A stretch of 64,000 nucleotides of DNA from FEB-25 sp963726315 (GCA_963726315.1 CAVSBZ010000007.1:744001-808000), one strand, 5' to 3'; shown: positions 35,316 through 44,411, counted from the first letter of the stretch. Made by a program: numbers and translations. The notes: generated by a model from the sequence alone, not told the origin.

Positions 35316-35753
35316 ATGGACGAGAAACTACTTCCCGAGCACATAATTAAGAAAGCACATATCACCCCGCCTGGTGAATATTCCTGGAAGAAAGAAGATT
35401 TCGAGGAAGTCATTGAAGCTGCACGATCCGTCGGATTGGCATCAATCGGTGGATCACCTCAATTTAAATTTCCGTATGGAACGTATGAATTGAATTGGAT
35501 AAATTATGATACTCAGGATCGGAAACCAGGCGAAGCATGGGCTAGCTATGTAGATAGAAGCGCGAATGAGGTTCTTGCTGCTTTCAGACAGCTGTGTAGT
35601 ACCACGGATTTTCGCGCAGAAGCCGGGGATTGGAAGTCAGTTCGAGCGGATGATCCAATTGATTACCTTTGGTTCGTGATCTATTTTATGAGCGAAGCTA
35701 GTATTCCGATGTTTGATGATTGGCGAAAGATGATGGGGGATCACTTAAAATAA
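35316..35753 (+). CDS. Orphan hypothetical protein (145 residues)
   Basis: Not recognised. It begins MDEKLLPEHIIKKAHITPPG and has WKKEDFEEVIEAARSVGLAS and FVIYFMSEASIPMFDDWRKM. It is soluble and acidic, of a size and character seen in small SMI1-like or immunity-type proteins, but the similarity is only general. The ATG at 35316 is chosen, with GGTAGAG upstream; a TTG-started extension to 35289 is possible. It lies between two other orphan genes. Confidence 0.55.
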   Translation: MDEKLLPEHIIKKAHITPPGEYSWKKEDFEEVIEAARSVGLASIGGSPQFKFPYGTYELNWINYDTQDRKPGEAWASYVDRSANEVLAAFRQLCSTTDFRAEAGDWKSVRADDPIDYLWFVIYFMSEASIPMFDDWRKMMGDHLK

Positions 35754-35883
35754 AATCATAAATCCTAGCGCGAATACTAATCCCAAGACATTATGTCAAT
35801 CTAGTGACCCAAAATATACATCCTGCCGGTAATATAGAGATATCAGCTCGAATAATTATCATGAAAATGTATGTAACATCCAG

Positions 35884-36492
35884 ATGAAAAAGTGCTATCT
35901 CTGTGGTGAGGAACTTATAAACAAAAGGAACAAGAGTAAAGATCACGTTCCTCCGTATTGTATATTCCCGCAAGAGAAGCCTCGTAATTTGATAACTATC
36001 CCGTGTTGTAAAAATTGTAACAATGAATTTGCACAACTTGATGAAAAAATGCGTGATTTTCTTGCGATATTGGCACTAGATAAGTCTGGTGATGTTGGCA
36101 AAAATGCTAAGAGAAATGTGCTCAAAACCCAAAAGAGGCGCGATGAATTCCTTGCATACACCAAAAAAAATCCCACTTTGTTGGATGACAATGGGAATCC
36201 TCGTCTCGAATTCTTTTTCAATCGTGATGAACTCAATGCTTGGCTTATTCGGGTCGTAAAAGGGCTTTTCTTTCGGCGTTACAAAACCAGGATAAGCGAT
36301 AATGCGATTTACAAGGTAGATCCAATTCCACAATTTGTACCGCAGCCAAGCGATACCTTCCCAATGGAGAAAGGTTTAGAGTTTCGTCCTTATTTTGTCT
36401 ATGGGGTTATTCAAGAGCCGAACAATGATTTCTGGGTTCTTTATTTTTACGACAAACTAACCTTTAGTGTCTCTGTTAATAATCCTATCTAA
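35884..36492 (+). CDS. HNH-endonuclease-like zinc-finger protein
   Basis: A 202-residue protein. The N-terminal ~50 residues have MKKCYLCGEELI, then KSKDHVPPYCIF, then CCKNCNNEFAQLDEKM: two CxxC pairs with a central DHVPP, as in HNH/McrA-type nucleases (the catalytic His follows Asp20). The remaining ~150 residues are not recognised and may bind DNA or a partner. It is probably a DNA-cutting protein in a small accessory gene group. No methyltransferase is adjacent. The Shine-Dalgarno site is weak. Confidence 0.7.
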   Translation: MKKCYLCGEELINKRNKSKDHVPPYCIFPQEKPRNLITIPCCKNCNNEFAQLDEKMRDFLAILALDKSGDVGKNAKRNVLKTQKRRDEFLAYTKKNPTLLDDNGNPRLEFFFNRDELNAWLIRVVKGLFFRRYKTRISDNAIYKVDPIPQFVPQPSDTFPMEKGLEFRPYFVYGVIQEPNNDFWVLYFYDKLTFSVSVNNPI

Positions 36493-36649
36493 GATATGGT
36501 TGCCTTTAGAATATTGTTATTCTATATTATCAAAATTACCCCTCAATTGGAATTGAACCATAAACCGCTGATTAATGAAAATCACCCTGGTGGCTAGTTT
36601 CGGGGATAATTCGACAGATTTCATATAGATCGGTAGCTAACAATCTCTT

Positions 36650-36881
36650 TTATCTTTTCAGATCCCTGAGATCGATCGGGATCGGAGTGAGAATTTCATC
36701 CATGAGGCGAGCTGCCTCATCCAGTGTTCCTGGAATATAGTGAGCATTGGTAGTCATTAAGATTGCCAAGGAGCGACCCAGCATCCCCAAAAAAATAAAC
36801 AAGGAGATTGTCTTATATATCAGACGAGGGAAGTTATTAGAGAGGCGCTTATCAGCTGTCGTGACTCTACGGAAGGATTAA
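36650..36881 (-). pseudogene. Gene fragment A (C-terminal remnant, unknown family)
   Basis: On the minus strand a frame reads ...TTADKRLSNNFPRLIYK... to ...GTLDEAARLMDEIL and ends with a stop at 36650. A stop codon lies just upstream and there is no credible start, so only the 3' end of a gene remains. A second, further decayed copy lies at 40198-40315. I do not recognise the family. Confidence 0.55.
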
Positions 36882-36989
36882 TGGTAAATATTTGGACCTT
36901 GAATAAATAATCCCGCAGCTTTTCCTTTATGATTGAACCGGTAGACGGTGGTTTAAGTAAAATGAGTAAAAAAAGGAATCGAGATCATT

Positions 36990-38009
36990 ATGCTTAAGTC
37001 AGGCTCCATCTCACTATTCTTGATAGCTTTGGTAATTGTGGGCTGCCAAGCCAATCCAACCACACCGATACAAACTCAAACCAAAGCAGCTACTGCAACT
37101 CAAAATCCCTCTCCGATATCCACCGAAACTCCAACAAACCCGCCCGCAACCGCGACGTCCACTAGAATTCCACCCTCGCCGACCCTCAGCTTTACCAGGA
37201 CGCCAATCCCGGCCACATCCACGCCGACTCCTAGCCCAACCCCCCAGCTTACGACGCGCAGCCAGGACGGCAAGATCATGGTTCTCGTACCCGCGGGTGA
37301 GTTCATCATGGGCAGCCCAGCTGGTGAGGGGGGCGACGATGAAGTCCCGCAGCACAAGGTCACCCTGGATGGCTACTGGATCGACCAAACGGAGGTGACC
37401 AACGTGCAGTACAGCTCTTTCGTTGAGGCGACCGGCTACGGGATGCCGACGACCTGCGATTGGGGAGATCCTACGTATGACGATGCAGCGAAAACGAATC
37501 ATCCGGTGGTGTGTGTGAGCCGGGATGACGCCCAGGCGTACTGCGAGTGGGCTGGGGCGCGCCTACCGACCGAGGCTGAGTGGGAGAAGGCAGCGCGGGG
37601 AACCGATCGACGGACTTACCCGTGGGGAATCGGTTTCGACGGGACCCGGCTCAATTACTGTGACATCAACTGTGAAGGCGAACAAAAAGACCCGACGTAT
37701 AACGATGGTTACGCGCAGACGGCTCCAGTGGGTAGCTACCTAACAGGCGTCAGCCCATATGGAGCACTAGACATGGCGGGTAACGTGTGGGAGTGGGTGA
37801 GCGACTGGTACAACTTCTACTACTATACCAGGTCGCCTGAGAGCAACCCACAGGGACCTAATTCAGGCCAGTATGGAGTGATGCGAGGTGGCTCCTGGTG
37901 GGGCTTTTTCACCAATGCGCGCACAGGCTTCCGTGCCAATTTGGAAGCAGATCAACGCGAGTCGATCATAGGGTTTCGCTGTGTCGTTCCGTTCACATCT
38001 TCTCCTTAG
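36990..38009 (+). CDS. Formylglycine-generating-enzyme-like (SUMF1) lipoprotein
   Basis: A 339-residue lipoprotein. The signal ends in LVIVGC (lipobox), followed by a ~65-residue Thr/Pro-rich linker. Residues ~95-335 are an FGE-sulfatase fold: MVLVPAGEFIMGS, DEVPQHKVTLDGYWIDQTEVTN, RLPTEAEWEKAARG, MAGNVWEWVSDW and RGGSWW...GFRC. The paired active-site cysteines of true formylglycine-generating enzymes are not evident, so it is more likely a ligand-binding or structural member anchored outside the cell. It ends with a strong terminator. Confidence 0.88.
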   Translation: MLKSGSISLFLIALVIVGCQANPTTPIQTQTKAATATQNPSPISTETPTNPPATATSTRIPPSPTLSFTRTPIPATSTPTPSPTPQLTTRSQDGKIMVLVPAGEFIMGSPAGEGGDDEVPQHKVTLDGYWIDQTEVTNVQYSSFVEATGYGMPTTCDWGDPTYDDAAKTNHPVVCVSRDDAQAYCEWAGARLPTEAEWEKAARGTDRRTYPWGIGFDGTRLNYCDINCEGEQKDPTYNDGYAQTAPVGSYLTGVSPYGALDMAGNVWEWVSDWYNFYYYTRSPESNPQGPNSGQYGVMRGGSWWGFFTNARTGFRANLEADQRESIIGFRCVVPFTSSP

Positions 38010-38091
38010 ATCTGCTTGCCTATATTGACCGTAGGTGGGATACATGGGGGGAAGCACTTGCCGAGGTGTAAATTGATTGAGTAAAAATCGG

Positions 38092-38130
38092 ACCGGCCTT
38101 CAGAAAATTGACCTGGAGGCCGGTTTTTTT
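38092..38130 (+). terminator. Rho-independent terminator of the SUMF1-like gene
   Basis: Stem ACCGGCCT/AGGCCGGT followed by seven T. The loop is 17 bases. Confidence 0.8.
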
Positions 38131-38661
38131 AATCATCAATACGCACTAAAATTAGGTTGCTCATTTAAAATTCAAGGGATTGGCGAGCGAATAGAATTTA
38201 TTAATTGTGCCAGATCATCCTGATCGGTAAGCTTCACATTTTGCCAGGCGCCTAGATCTACCTGGATTCTGGCATAGGTTATGGAAGGGCTGAGTGGGTG
38301 ACCAAACCGTCTACTCACAAGGACCCTCTCCGCCCAAAATTCGGGCAGGTGACCCCGCCGGTGTCGCCTAGATATTGGGGTAAACACACGAACTACCCCT
38401 ACATTTAGCCATATTCGGATAAGTGACCAAATATTTTTGCGCCATTTTCGCGCCATTAATTTACTTTTGAAGTGGACCGTGGGGGTAATAGATAGCTCTC
38501 CGAATCACCCTTTTGACCAGCTCACCAAGTTTATACTGGAATGACAATAAACATCTAGAAAATAAATATGAGCGAGAACCAATTTATAGGTATATATCGG
38601 AATCGTCATGGAAATACTGGGGTTTGGCGAGCATTTGCTCACCCAACCAAGATAAATTTAT
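38131..38661. other. Intergenic region, no confident gene
   Basis: A 94-codon minus-strand frame (38456-38172) is present. It lacks a ribosome-binding site and recognisable similarity, so I do not call it. A short GCGCCATT direct repeat lies near 38441-38455. Confidence 0.45.
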
Positions 38662-39873
38662 CTATTCGTGGATTCCAGCGCGTTCTAATATCCGCTGCGC
38701 TGCTAAGTGCGCCCCATCAGCCGGTATCTCTGGATATGAGACCTGGACACCGAGATTAGCTATAATGGCGTCTGCCAGTTGTTGGGGACTTGTATCCGCG
38801 ATCGACATACGTACTCCAGCTTTGTGACGGGCCAGGCGGTTTGCGACAGTAATTTCCTGCTCTGCTTGGTTTTCGACGGGAAAGAACAGAAAAGGTACCC
38901 GAAGAGCCTCAACTTCGAGTGTGGTCATGCCACCACCCTGAATAACTGCCAGGTCACAGGCAGCCAGGTCTCTCCACAGTCGGGGTATCATTCCCCGGCA
39001 GTCGATTTCTTTAGGAAGGGAAAGCGATTTTGGATCGATTCGCGGACCAGCGACTATAACCATGTGCACTCCAGGTACTCGAACTGCAATGAGCGGGTAT
39101 GCATGCCCACATAGCTCTAGAAGGTCTCGCCCAACGGATGTGCCACCAACTGTGCAAATCACAAGTGGTTCTTTGCCGTACCCAAGCTCTTGCTTCAAGG
39201 CATCCCTTGGAGGAATGTCTTTCCGCACAAAGGGTAACGCATAACCGACAAACTCGATGTAGTTCTTGGCATTCTGGCGGCGATTGGGCATTAGCCATCC
39301 GAAAGGTCGATCCGCAACGTCCTCAAGCTCGCCGATAAAGAGGGCCGCATTTCGTCCTCGAGAAGTAACACGCCATGCATTTGACCACAGCAGATTGATC
39401 ATCCATGCACCGAGCTTCTCGATAATATTCCCAGTGGTAACGTCCATGCCCAGGAAGTCATACATCACGATAAAAGGGATGGGCGGTAACTTGTAAAGGC
39501 CAAACAGATTAGTTATCAAGATTTCATATGTCTCGTCGCCAACAAGGACATCATATCCGCCCCGGGATGCAGCAATCTGACTGATTTGAGCATTGTGGAA
39601 CCAAGTTAGCATCGCTCGGAACACATAAGCAGTGAGGCTGAGATGGCCGTTGTGGGCGGTTGAATCGGCAAGCTCAGAATCCCCCCGGTATTTTTCCAGT
39701 TCAGGTGCTAGCTTTTCGCCTGCCGCGGCCAGGACTTCGCATGCTGGTGAGCCTGCCAGCCAGAATATTTCGACTTTGGGACACATCCGCCGCATCTCCT
39801 TGGCGATGGCAAGATCACGCGTGACATGACCAAGTCCAAAGGATCCGCTAATAAAGAGGACTCTGCAATGCAT
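38662..39873 (-). CDS. MurG-like glycosyltransferase (GT28/GT1-type)
   Basis: A 403-residue GT-B enzyme. The N-terminus MHCRVLFISGSFGLGHVTRD has the GLGH glycine loop. The C-terminal domain has VICTVGGTSVGRDLLELC and IQGGGMTTLEVEALRVPFLFFPVENQAEQE, the UDP-sugar-binding signature of MurG/diglucosyldiacylglycerol-synthase relatives. It may glycosylate a lipid or a small molecule. The ATG at 39873, preceded by GGAGGT, is chosen; an open frame 50 codons longer lacks similarity. It lies alone within the accessory block. Confidence 0.85.
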   Translation of the reverse strand: MHCRVLFISGSFGLGHVTRDLAIAKEMRRMCPKVEIFWLAGSPACEVLAAAGEKLAPELEKYRGDSELADSTAHNGHLSLTAYVFRAMLTWFHNAQISQIAASRGGYDVLVGDETYEILITNLFGLYKLPPIPFIVMYDFLGMDVTTGNIIEKLGAWMINLLWSNAWRVTSRGRNAALFIGELEDVADRPFGWLMPNRRQNAKNYIEFVGYALPFVRKDIPPRDALKQELGYGKEPLVICTVGGTSVGRDLLELCGHAYPLIAVRVPGVHMVIVAGPRIDPKSLSLPKEIDCRGMIPRLWRDLAACDLAVIQGGGMTTLEVEALRVPFLFFPVENQAEQEITVANRLARHKAGVRMSIADTSPQQLADAIIANLGVQVSYPEIPADGAHLAAQRILERAGIHE

Positions 39874-40659
39874 GATAGCACCTCCAAACCATCTTTTTAC
39901 CTCTGAAATCCTACCGTTCGTTTTCCCCGGATGCCACCAGGCGAATATGCGATTGCTGGCGGTAAAGTTGTCTGGTGCGAGATGATAAAAGGGATCCATA
40001 AATAGTAACTCCCGGAATTCCACGTCGAAATACAGTTGCTATCATTTCGCCCAAACAGGATGAAAATTTTGATGGAACTTTATTAAGTTTAACATAGGTT
40101 TATATCCTGCGTATATTATTGTAATTCCTATCTCAAAGCCGAACATTCTAGGAGAAGAGTTGTGCTATGCATTTTTCGAATAGATCTTTGCAGTTTTTTA
40201 TTTCTCCAGGATCCTGAGATCGATCGGGATCGGAGTGAGAATTTCATCCATCAGGCGAGCTGCCTCATCCTGAGTCCCTGGAATATAGTGAGCAAAATAA
40301 CCAGGGAGTGACCCAGCATCTCAACAACAATAATCGTAGTGATACTCTCATTCTGATCCGATGGTTCAGACCTCCGAGGTGCTCTAAATACCCACGGAAA
40401 CTGGTCATTCCCGTTAAAAATTGCCTATCGGTGCATTTGGTGTGTATTACCTATGGTCGCTAAAAACTTCGGATCACATCTTATATACCAACATGTACCC
40501 AAGGAACGTAGCTGGTGATGACCAGATGATGGAAGCTATGGCGTCGCTGAAGTATTAATTTCCAACTGTACATCTTAATCCTGCGCATCATGGTTATATG
40601 GATATTTATGATATATAATGGCAGAATAAGAACGTCATTTATATGGCCAGGAGGAAAAT
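39874..40659. other. Intergenic region containing gene fragment B
   Basis: Apart from the fragment at 40198-40315 I see no gene. There are AT-rich segments and a TATAATGG stretch near 40613 that may be the -10 of the VOC gene. Confidence 0.5.
40198..40315 (-). pseudogene. Gene fragment B (paralogue of fragment A)
   Basis: The minus strand encodes AHYIPGTQDEAARLMDEIL...RILEK then a stop, nearly identical in protein to fragment A's end. Upstream, a small deletion relative to fragment A shifts the frame within the MLGHSLVIL segment. The two fragments are 3.5 kb apart in the same orientation, indicating an old duplication or two insertions. Confidence 0.55.
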
Positions 40660-41076
40660 ATGCGAGCCAAGCTCAATCCATATATCAGCTTCAAAGACAA
40701 TGCCCGTCAGGCGATGGAATTCTACAAATACGTTTTCGGCGGCGATCTGCGCATGTCCACGTTCAAGGAATTCAACGCCTCAGGAGGCCCTGACGAGGAC
40801 AATAAAATCATGCACGCCGAGCTGAACACCGGCAGCGGTATCGATTTTATGGCATCTGACACTCCCAGGAGAATGGAGTACCATCCCGGCACAAGCATCA
40901 ACATGTCACTTTCCGGCGATGACGAAGCGGAGTTGAATGGCTACTTCAACAAACTTTCGGCAGGTGGACAGGTGACCCAGCCGCTGGTAAAAGCGACCTG
41001 GGGTGATTCGTTTGGGATGTGCACCGACAAGTTTGGTATCAACTGGTTTGTAAACATCACTGCCAAAAAAGACTGA
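40660..41076 (+). CDS. VOC-family protein (PhnB-like, glyoxalase fold)
   Basis: A 138-residue protein with the PhnB-type VOC layout: NPYISFKDNARQAMEFYKYVFGG, KIMHAELNTGSGIDFMASD and VKATWGDSFGMCTDKFGINW. Paired beta-alpha-beta-beta-beta units form a small-molecule or metal pocket. The family includes antibiotic-resistance and demethylase-like proteins, and the substrate here is unknown. AGGAGG lies seven bases before the ATG. It ends with a good terminator. Confidence 0.88.
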   Translation: MRAKLNPYISFKDNARQAMEFYKYVFGGDLRMSTFKEFNASGGPDEDNKIMHAELNTGSGIDFMASDTPRRMEYHPGTSINMSLSGDDEAELNGYFNKLSAGGQVTQPLVKATWGDSFGMCTDKFGINWFVNITAKKD

Positions 41077-41118
41077 TGTAACCCGTGTAATGGTATACCT
41101 GTAGTTTGATAAGGAATG

Positions 41119-41142
41119 CTCATCTGCGTAGATGAGTTTTTT
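41119..41142 (+). terminator. Rho-independent terminator of the VOC gene
   Basis: CTCATCT-GCGT-AGATGAG followed by TTTTTT. Confidence 0.88.
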
Positions 41143-41383
41143 CGTGTAAGGAACAGTATACATACCGCGTACCGGAAAAACCCTTAAAGATTACTGATTA
41201 TTAGCATTTCTTGCAATGTCTGGATGCACCAAGTGCCTGTACTTGTTTGTCCCACATTGCTTGCACTTCAAACACACAGGCAGCCAAGATGCAACTTCCA
41301 AGCTAAATTACTATCTAAGCATACATAAATCTCGTTTTTGAACATTTATTTTATTAGCGATTGAAAGGTTCAAGGAGTTTGAT
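41143..41383. other. Intergenic, nothing recognised
   Basis: A short AT-rich upstream region with AAGGAG before the next ATG. No clear promoter hexamers. Confidence 0.4.
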
Positions 41384-41803
41384 ATGGCGAAACCAAAAGT
41401 TATTGGCAATGGCACGGCAGATGATCCCTGGGTGCTTCAAACACCTCCAGGTACATCTGAATACAAAATGTATCGTGATGAAAAATCCACCCCGCCAGCA
41501 TTAGTATGCATTGTGGGGACGACAAAACTCAGTTATCAACTGCGCTGTATTGAAGATCTACATGCAATGCTAAAAAAGCATGGCGATTGGATGTTATTGG
41601 GAAGTGCTGATGAGCAAAAACCAGCCGTAGATGGAACGGTGGAGGCATGGGCGCGAGCGGAAAACAATCCTGTAGGGGGATGGTATGGATTGAAAAAAGG
41701 TTTGAGGGGAAGATTTGGCTTGTATGTCCCACCTTTACTGGAAGTGCTGGGTTTGGCTGAAGTGGAACATAACCCGAAAAACAACCGGATGCGGGCGCTC
41801 TGA
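41384..41803 (+). CDS. Conserved small protein of unknown function (139 residues)
   Basis: A soluble protein whose motifs suggest a widespread uncharacterised family: GNGTADDPWVLQTPPGTSEY near the start, LHAMLKKHGDWMLLGSADEQK in the middle and NPVGGWYGLKKGLRGRFG near the end. No catalytic residues stand out. AAGGAG is well placed for the ATG. It is monocistronic, among other small stress- or YdeI-type genes in this accessory block. No function is assigned. Confidence 0.75.
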   Translation: MAKPKVIGNGTADDPWVLQTPPGTSEYKMYRDEKSTPPALVCIVGTTKLSYQLRCIEDLHAMLKKHGDWMLLGSADEQKPAVDGTVEAWARAENNPVGGWYGLKKGLRGRFGLYVPPLLEVLGLAEVEHNPKNNRMRAL

Positions 41804-42223
41804 ATAATCCCGGTATCATGCTTTCCGGTTTGGTCAAAGACCGTATCTTATGCCGAGGAGGGACCAGGCCTAGCCCACCACGCTCACAAAAACAATTCGC
41901 TAAGCAACGAAAACAAAAAGCATGTTTTTAGGGGAGGAGTATTGAGGTGTGGGCTGTGCGATGGTCGAGTTATTTTGAATATTCATAAAATGGGTGCGTA
42001 ATTACTTCAACTTAGTGATAATCTGCCAAGCACGCTCTTGCAGTGAACTGCTGGGACAACAAGTTTTCAATGAGAATCTGCTTGCCAAGGTTAGACAGAT
42101 GATATCCAAATGGAGGGGGTTACAAAATTGAAAACGAAGCTCACCTGCGATAGAAAACAGAGACGGGTAGAGGTTGAGAGGCAACCCGTAATTATTAGAT
42201 TGTAGGTTAACAAAACAGAGCAA
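41804..42223. other. Intergenic region, no confident gene
   Basis: A 73-codon minus-strand open frame (42223-42002) exists but lacks a ribosome-binding site, so it is not called. No clear terminator is seen for either neighbour. Confidence 0.45.
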
Positions 42224-43093
42224 CTAGGAGCTTACTGGTAAGGCCTCACCTGACCTGGTGCGGTTGGCGATCAACCAAGAAAGGACCAGCCCGGTTGTGA
42301 CGGTATATATCAGGATTGCAACGATTAAGGCAAGGAATCCAGATTGTTCGATCAAACCACTGGATAATATAAGCCAGAGGCTTACACCGAGACCAAGTGT
42401 GCTACCCAAGATCCATAATGCAGACCTGGCAAATTGAAGCCTGAGAATTAACCACTGCAACAGCCCAATGAAAAAGCCAATCAGCAAGTAGGCAAGTGTC
42501 AAGACTGCAATCGATTCGCTGTCGGCGATACTTATCAGCCCCTCTGGAATGTATCGAAGGATAATAAAATAGAGTAATATGCTCACCGGGATGGTAAAAA
42601 TCCATAATACCGAGGTCCTGGAAAAGGTTCGTAATGCCAGCCATTGAGCGAGACTGATTGGTAGCGAGACGATAAAAGCTGCCAGCACTTCATTATTAAT
42701 TGACGTGATGGATGGAAACACAAGTGGCATCGCGGCTACCATGCTAATACCAAGAATATTGGCAACAATCCAGATAATGAACGATTTGCTTAGCGGGCCT
42801 AATTTGTTTGCCATACCCCAACTCCCATCTTCGGTTGTTATTTTATTACCAGGTTGTGATCGGTGCTCATCCATGCGCTCACGGAAGATTGAAATCACAA
42901 GAGCGATTAATTCGCGCAGGGAAATTTTAACCAGAGACAGCGCTCCGCCCTGCTGTGCATCAAGAGTAACTTTTATAAAAATTTCCCGAATCTCTTCAAT
43001 GAACTCATTACGAAAACGATATGGATAGAGCAGCAGTAGATATCCATAGAAACGGATGATCGTAATTCGAATAAATTGCTGAGAATCACTCAT
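42224..43093 (-). CDS. Membrane protein with permease-prefix-like N-terminus
   Basis: A 289-residue protein. The N-terminal ~70 residues (RFYGYLLLLYPYRFRNEFIEE) resemble the prefix domain found before ABC permeases. Residues ~100-285 contain seven or eight hydrophobic helices. There is no FtsX/MacB permease core. Its start overlaps the PadR regulator stop by four bases, the standard pairing of a PadR repressor with a stress- or drug-responsive membrane protein. Function unknown. Confidence 0.75.
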   Translation of the reverse strand: MSDSQQFIRITIIRFYGYLLLLYPYRFRNEFIEEIREIFIKVTLDAQQGGALSLVKISLRELIALVISIFRERMDEHRSQPGNKITTEDGSWGMANKLGPLSKSFIIWIVANILGISMVAAMPLVFPSITSINNEVLAAFIVSLPISLAQWLALRTFSRTSVLWIFTIPVSILLYFIILRYIPEGLISIADSESIAVLTLAYLLIGFFIGLLQWLILRLQFARSALWILGSTLGLGVSLWLILSSGLIEQSGFLALIVAILIYTVTTGLVLSWLIANRTRSGEALPVSS

Positions 43094-43428
43094 CTTACTT
43101 TTCTAGCATTTATGAGCTGAGTGAGGCTGGTTAACTTTTGAAGTCGTTCAGTCTCGGCTTGTAAAATGCGCTGACCAAGCTCCGTCAACCTGTAGAATTT
43201 ACGCTCCCGGGAATCATCTGACGAACTATCTATTACACGTGTGATCCATTTATCGTCCAACATACGCCGCAGAGCACTGTACAAGGTGCCGGTCGCCAGG
43301 ATAACCCTGTGATCACTCATCTGCTCAACTTCTTTCATGATGGCATAACCATGTTTTGGAGAAGTAGCCAGGCTAAGCAGGATAAAAAAAGAAGTTTCGG
43401 TGAGGGGCAGGTAATCCGATTCGTTCAT
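43090..43428 (-). CDS. PadR-family transcriptional regulator
   Basis: A 112-residue winged-helix protein: TETSFFILLSLATSPKHGYAIMKEVEQ, GTLYSALRRMLDDKWITRV and KFYRLTELGQRIL are the PadR wHTH and dimerisation-helix signatures. PadR proteins repress adjacent transport or stress genes until a ligand binds. An inverted repeat just upstream (43438-43473) probably serves as its operator. It is co-transcribed and coupled with the membrane-protein gene. Confidence 0.92.
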   Translation of the reverse strand: MNESDYLPLTETSFFILLSLATSPKHGYAIMKEVEQMSDHRVILATGTLYSALRRMLDDKWITRVIDSSSDDSRERKFYRLTELGQRILQAETERLQKLTSLTQLINARKVR

Positions 43429-43437
43429 AAAAACTCC

Positions 43438-43473
43438 ATATGTAGCCGAACGATATATATTCTAACTACATAT
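43438..43473. promoter_or_regulatory. Candidate PadR operator
   Basis: Perfect 8-base inverted arms ATATGTAG and CTACATAT separated by 20 bases of AT-rich sequence (including ATATATAT), 10 bases upstream of the padR-like ATG. A TATAAT reads on the minus strand just beyond it. PadR-type operators often contain ATGT/ACAT half sites. Confidence 0.5.
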
Positions 43474-43626
43474 TATAAGGTTATTTGGAAAAAAGTCAAG
43501 AATATTTATCTCAGGTTAAAACGAAAGTTGGGAAAGGGAATATTTTCGGGTATTTTTATGCGATCTAGTTGTTGTAAATCCAAAAAGAGCAGATTGCCGC
43601 AGCGCAAGAAAAACGCTTGCGCCTCC

Positions 43627-43764
43627 CCCGAAAATCAGCGGGGGCAGGCACAAGGAGAGCGCTTGTGTTCCCCCCGAAAATCAGCGTGGGCAGGCACAAG
43701 GAGACCACTTGTGTTCCCCCCGAAAATCAGCGGGGGCAGGCACAAGGAGAGCGCTTGTGTTCCA
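43627..43764. repeat. Three tandem 46-bp repeats, each with two hairpins
   Basis: Units 43627-43672, 43673-43718 and 43719-43764. Each contains CCCCCG-AAAATCAG-CGGGGG and CACAAG-GAGAGCG-CTTGTG inverted repeats; the middle unit has substitutions in both hairpins. A partial unit lies just upstream. Not CRISPR: there are no unique spacers. Confidence 0.85.
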
Positions 43765-43842
43765 CACGGATAAGATAGTTTTTTGGAAAGGTCAATGTAG
43801 CCTACTAATGGAAAATAGCGTCTAATATGGATAATTACCATC

Positions 43843-43871
43843 TTGACTGTCTAGATTAATTGTCCTAAAAT
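43843..43871 (+). promoter_or_regulatory. Promoter of the DUF1801 gene
   Basis: TTGACT at 43843-43848, 17 bases, TAAAAT at 43866-43871. The ATG follows at 43944. Confidence 0.6.
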
Positions 43872-43943
43872 ATAACCGCAAATCATCTCAGGTGGGTAAA
43901 AACTTTGCTTCAAGGCAAGCAATCACTATTTTAGGAGGAATTT

Positions 43944-44411
43944 ATGAGCGCAAAGGAAGATGCGGAAAAGTCTGCCATGAGCACTACCGCGAGTAAAAAG
44001 AAGGCCAGTGGTTTCACAGCCGAGGAACGCGCAGCGATGAAGGAGCGCGCAAAAGAGCTGAAAGCGGAGGGTGACAAGGTGGAAGGGGAAAACGCCGTAC
44101 TGGCGAAGATCGCCGAGATGGAGGAACCGGATCGCTCGATGGCTACGCGGCTGCATGCGATCATTAAAGCCAGCGCGCCAGCCCTCTCACCGAGACTCTG
44201 GTACGGGATGCCCGCATATGCCAAGGACGGTAAAGTGGTGTGCTTCTTCCAAAGTGGGCAGAAGTTCAAAACGAGATACGCGACGCTCGGCTTTAGCGAC
44301 ACGGCGAGCCTCGACGAAGGTGCATTCTGGCCGGTGGCCTTCGCGCTGAAGAAACTAACTGCGACTGAAGAGGCGAGGATCATCACACTGGTGAAGAAAG
44401 CGGTGAGCTGA
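43944..44411 (+). CDS. DUF1801 domain protein
   Basis: A 155-residue protein. The N-terminal 60 residues are charged and helical (ASGFTAEERAAMKERAKELK). Residues ~70-155 are a DUF1801/YdhG-like domain with LSPRLWYGMPAYAKDGKVVCFFQ and FKTRYATLGFSD. The domain is also found in YdeI relatives and proposed iron-binding proteins. AGGAGG precedes the ATG. It is followed 61 bases later by a YdeI-family gene, so the two related domains are probably co-expressed. Confidence 0.85.
   Translation: MSAKEDAEKSAMSTTASKKKASGFTAEERAAMKERAKELKAEGDKVEGENAVLAKIAEMEEPDRSMATRLHAIIKASAPALSPRLWYGMPAYAKDGKVVCFFQSGQKFKTRYATLGFSDTASLDEGAFWPVAFALKKLTATEEARIITLVKKAVS

Noticed and set aside
38172..38456. 94-codon minus-strand frame, slightly reminiscent of an integrase tail (RRFGHPLSPSITYARI)
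   Set aside because: No Tyr-recombinase catalytic residues and no ribosome-binding site; the likeness is too weak.
42002..42223. 73-codon minus-strand frame below the membrane-protein gene
   Set aside because: No start signal and no recognised similarity.
43627..43764. Possible CRISPR array
   Set aside because: The units are directly adjacent with no unique spacers and no cas genes nearby.
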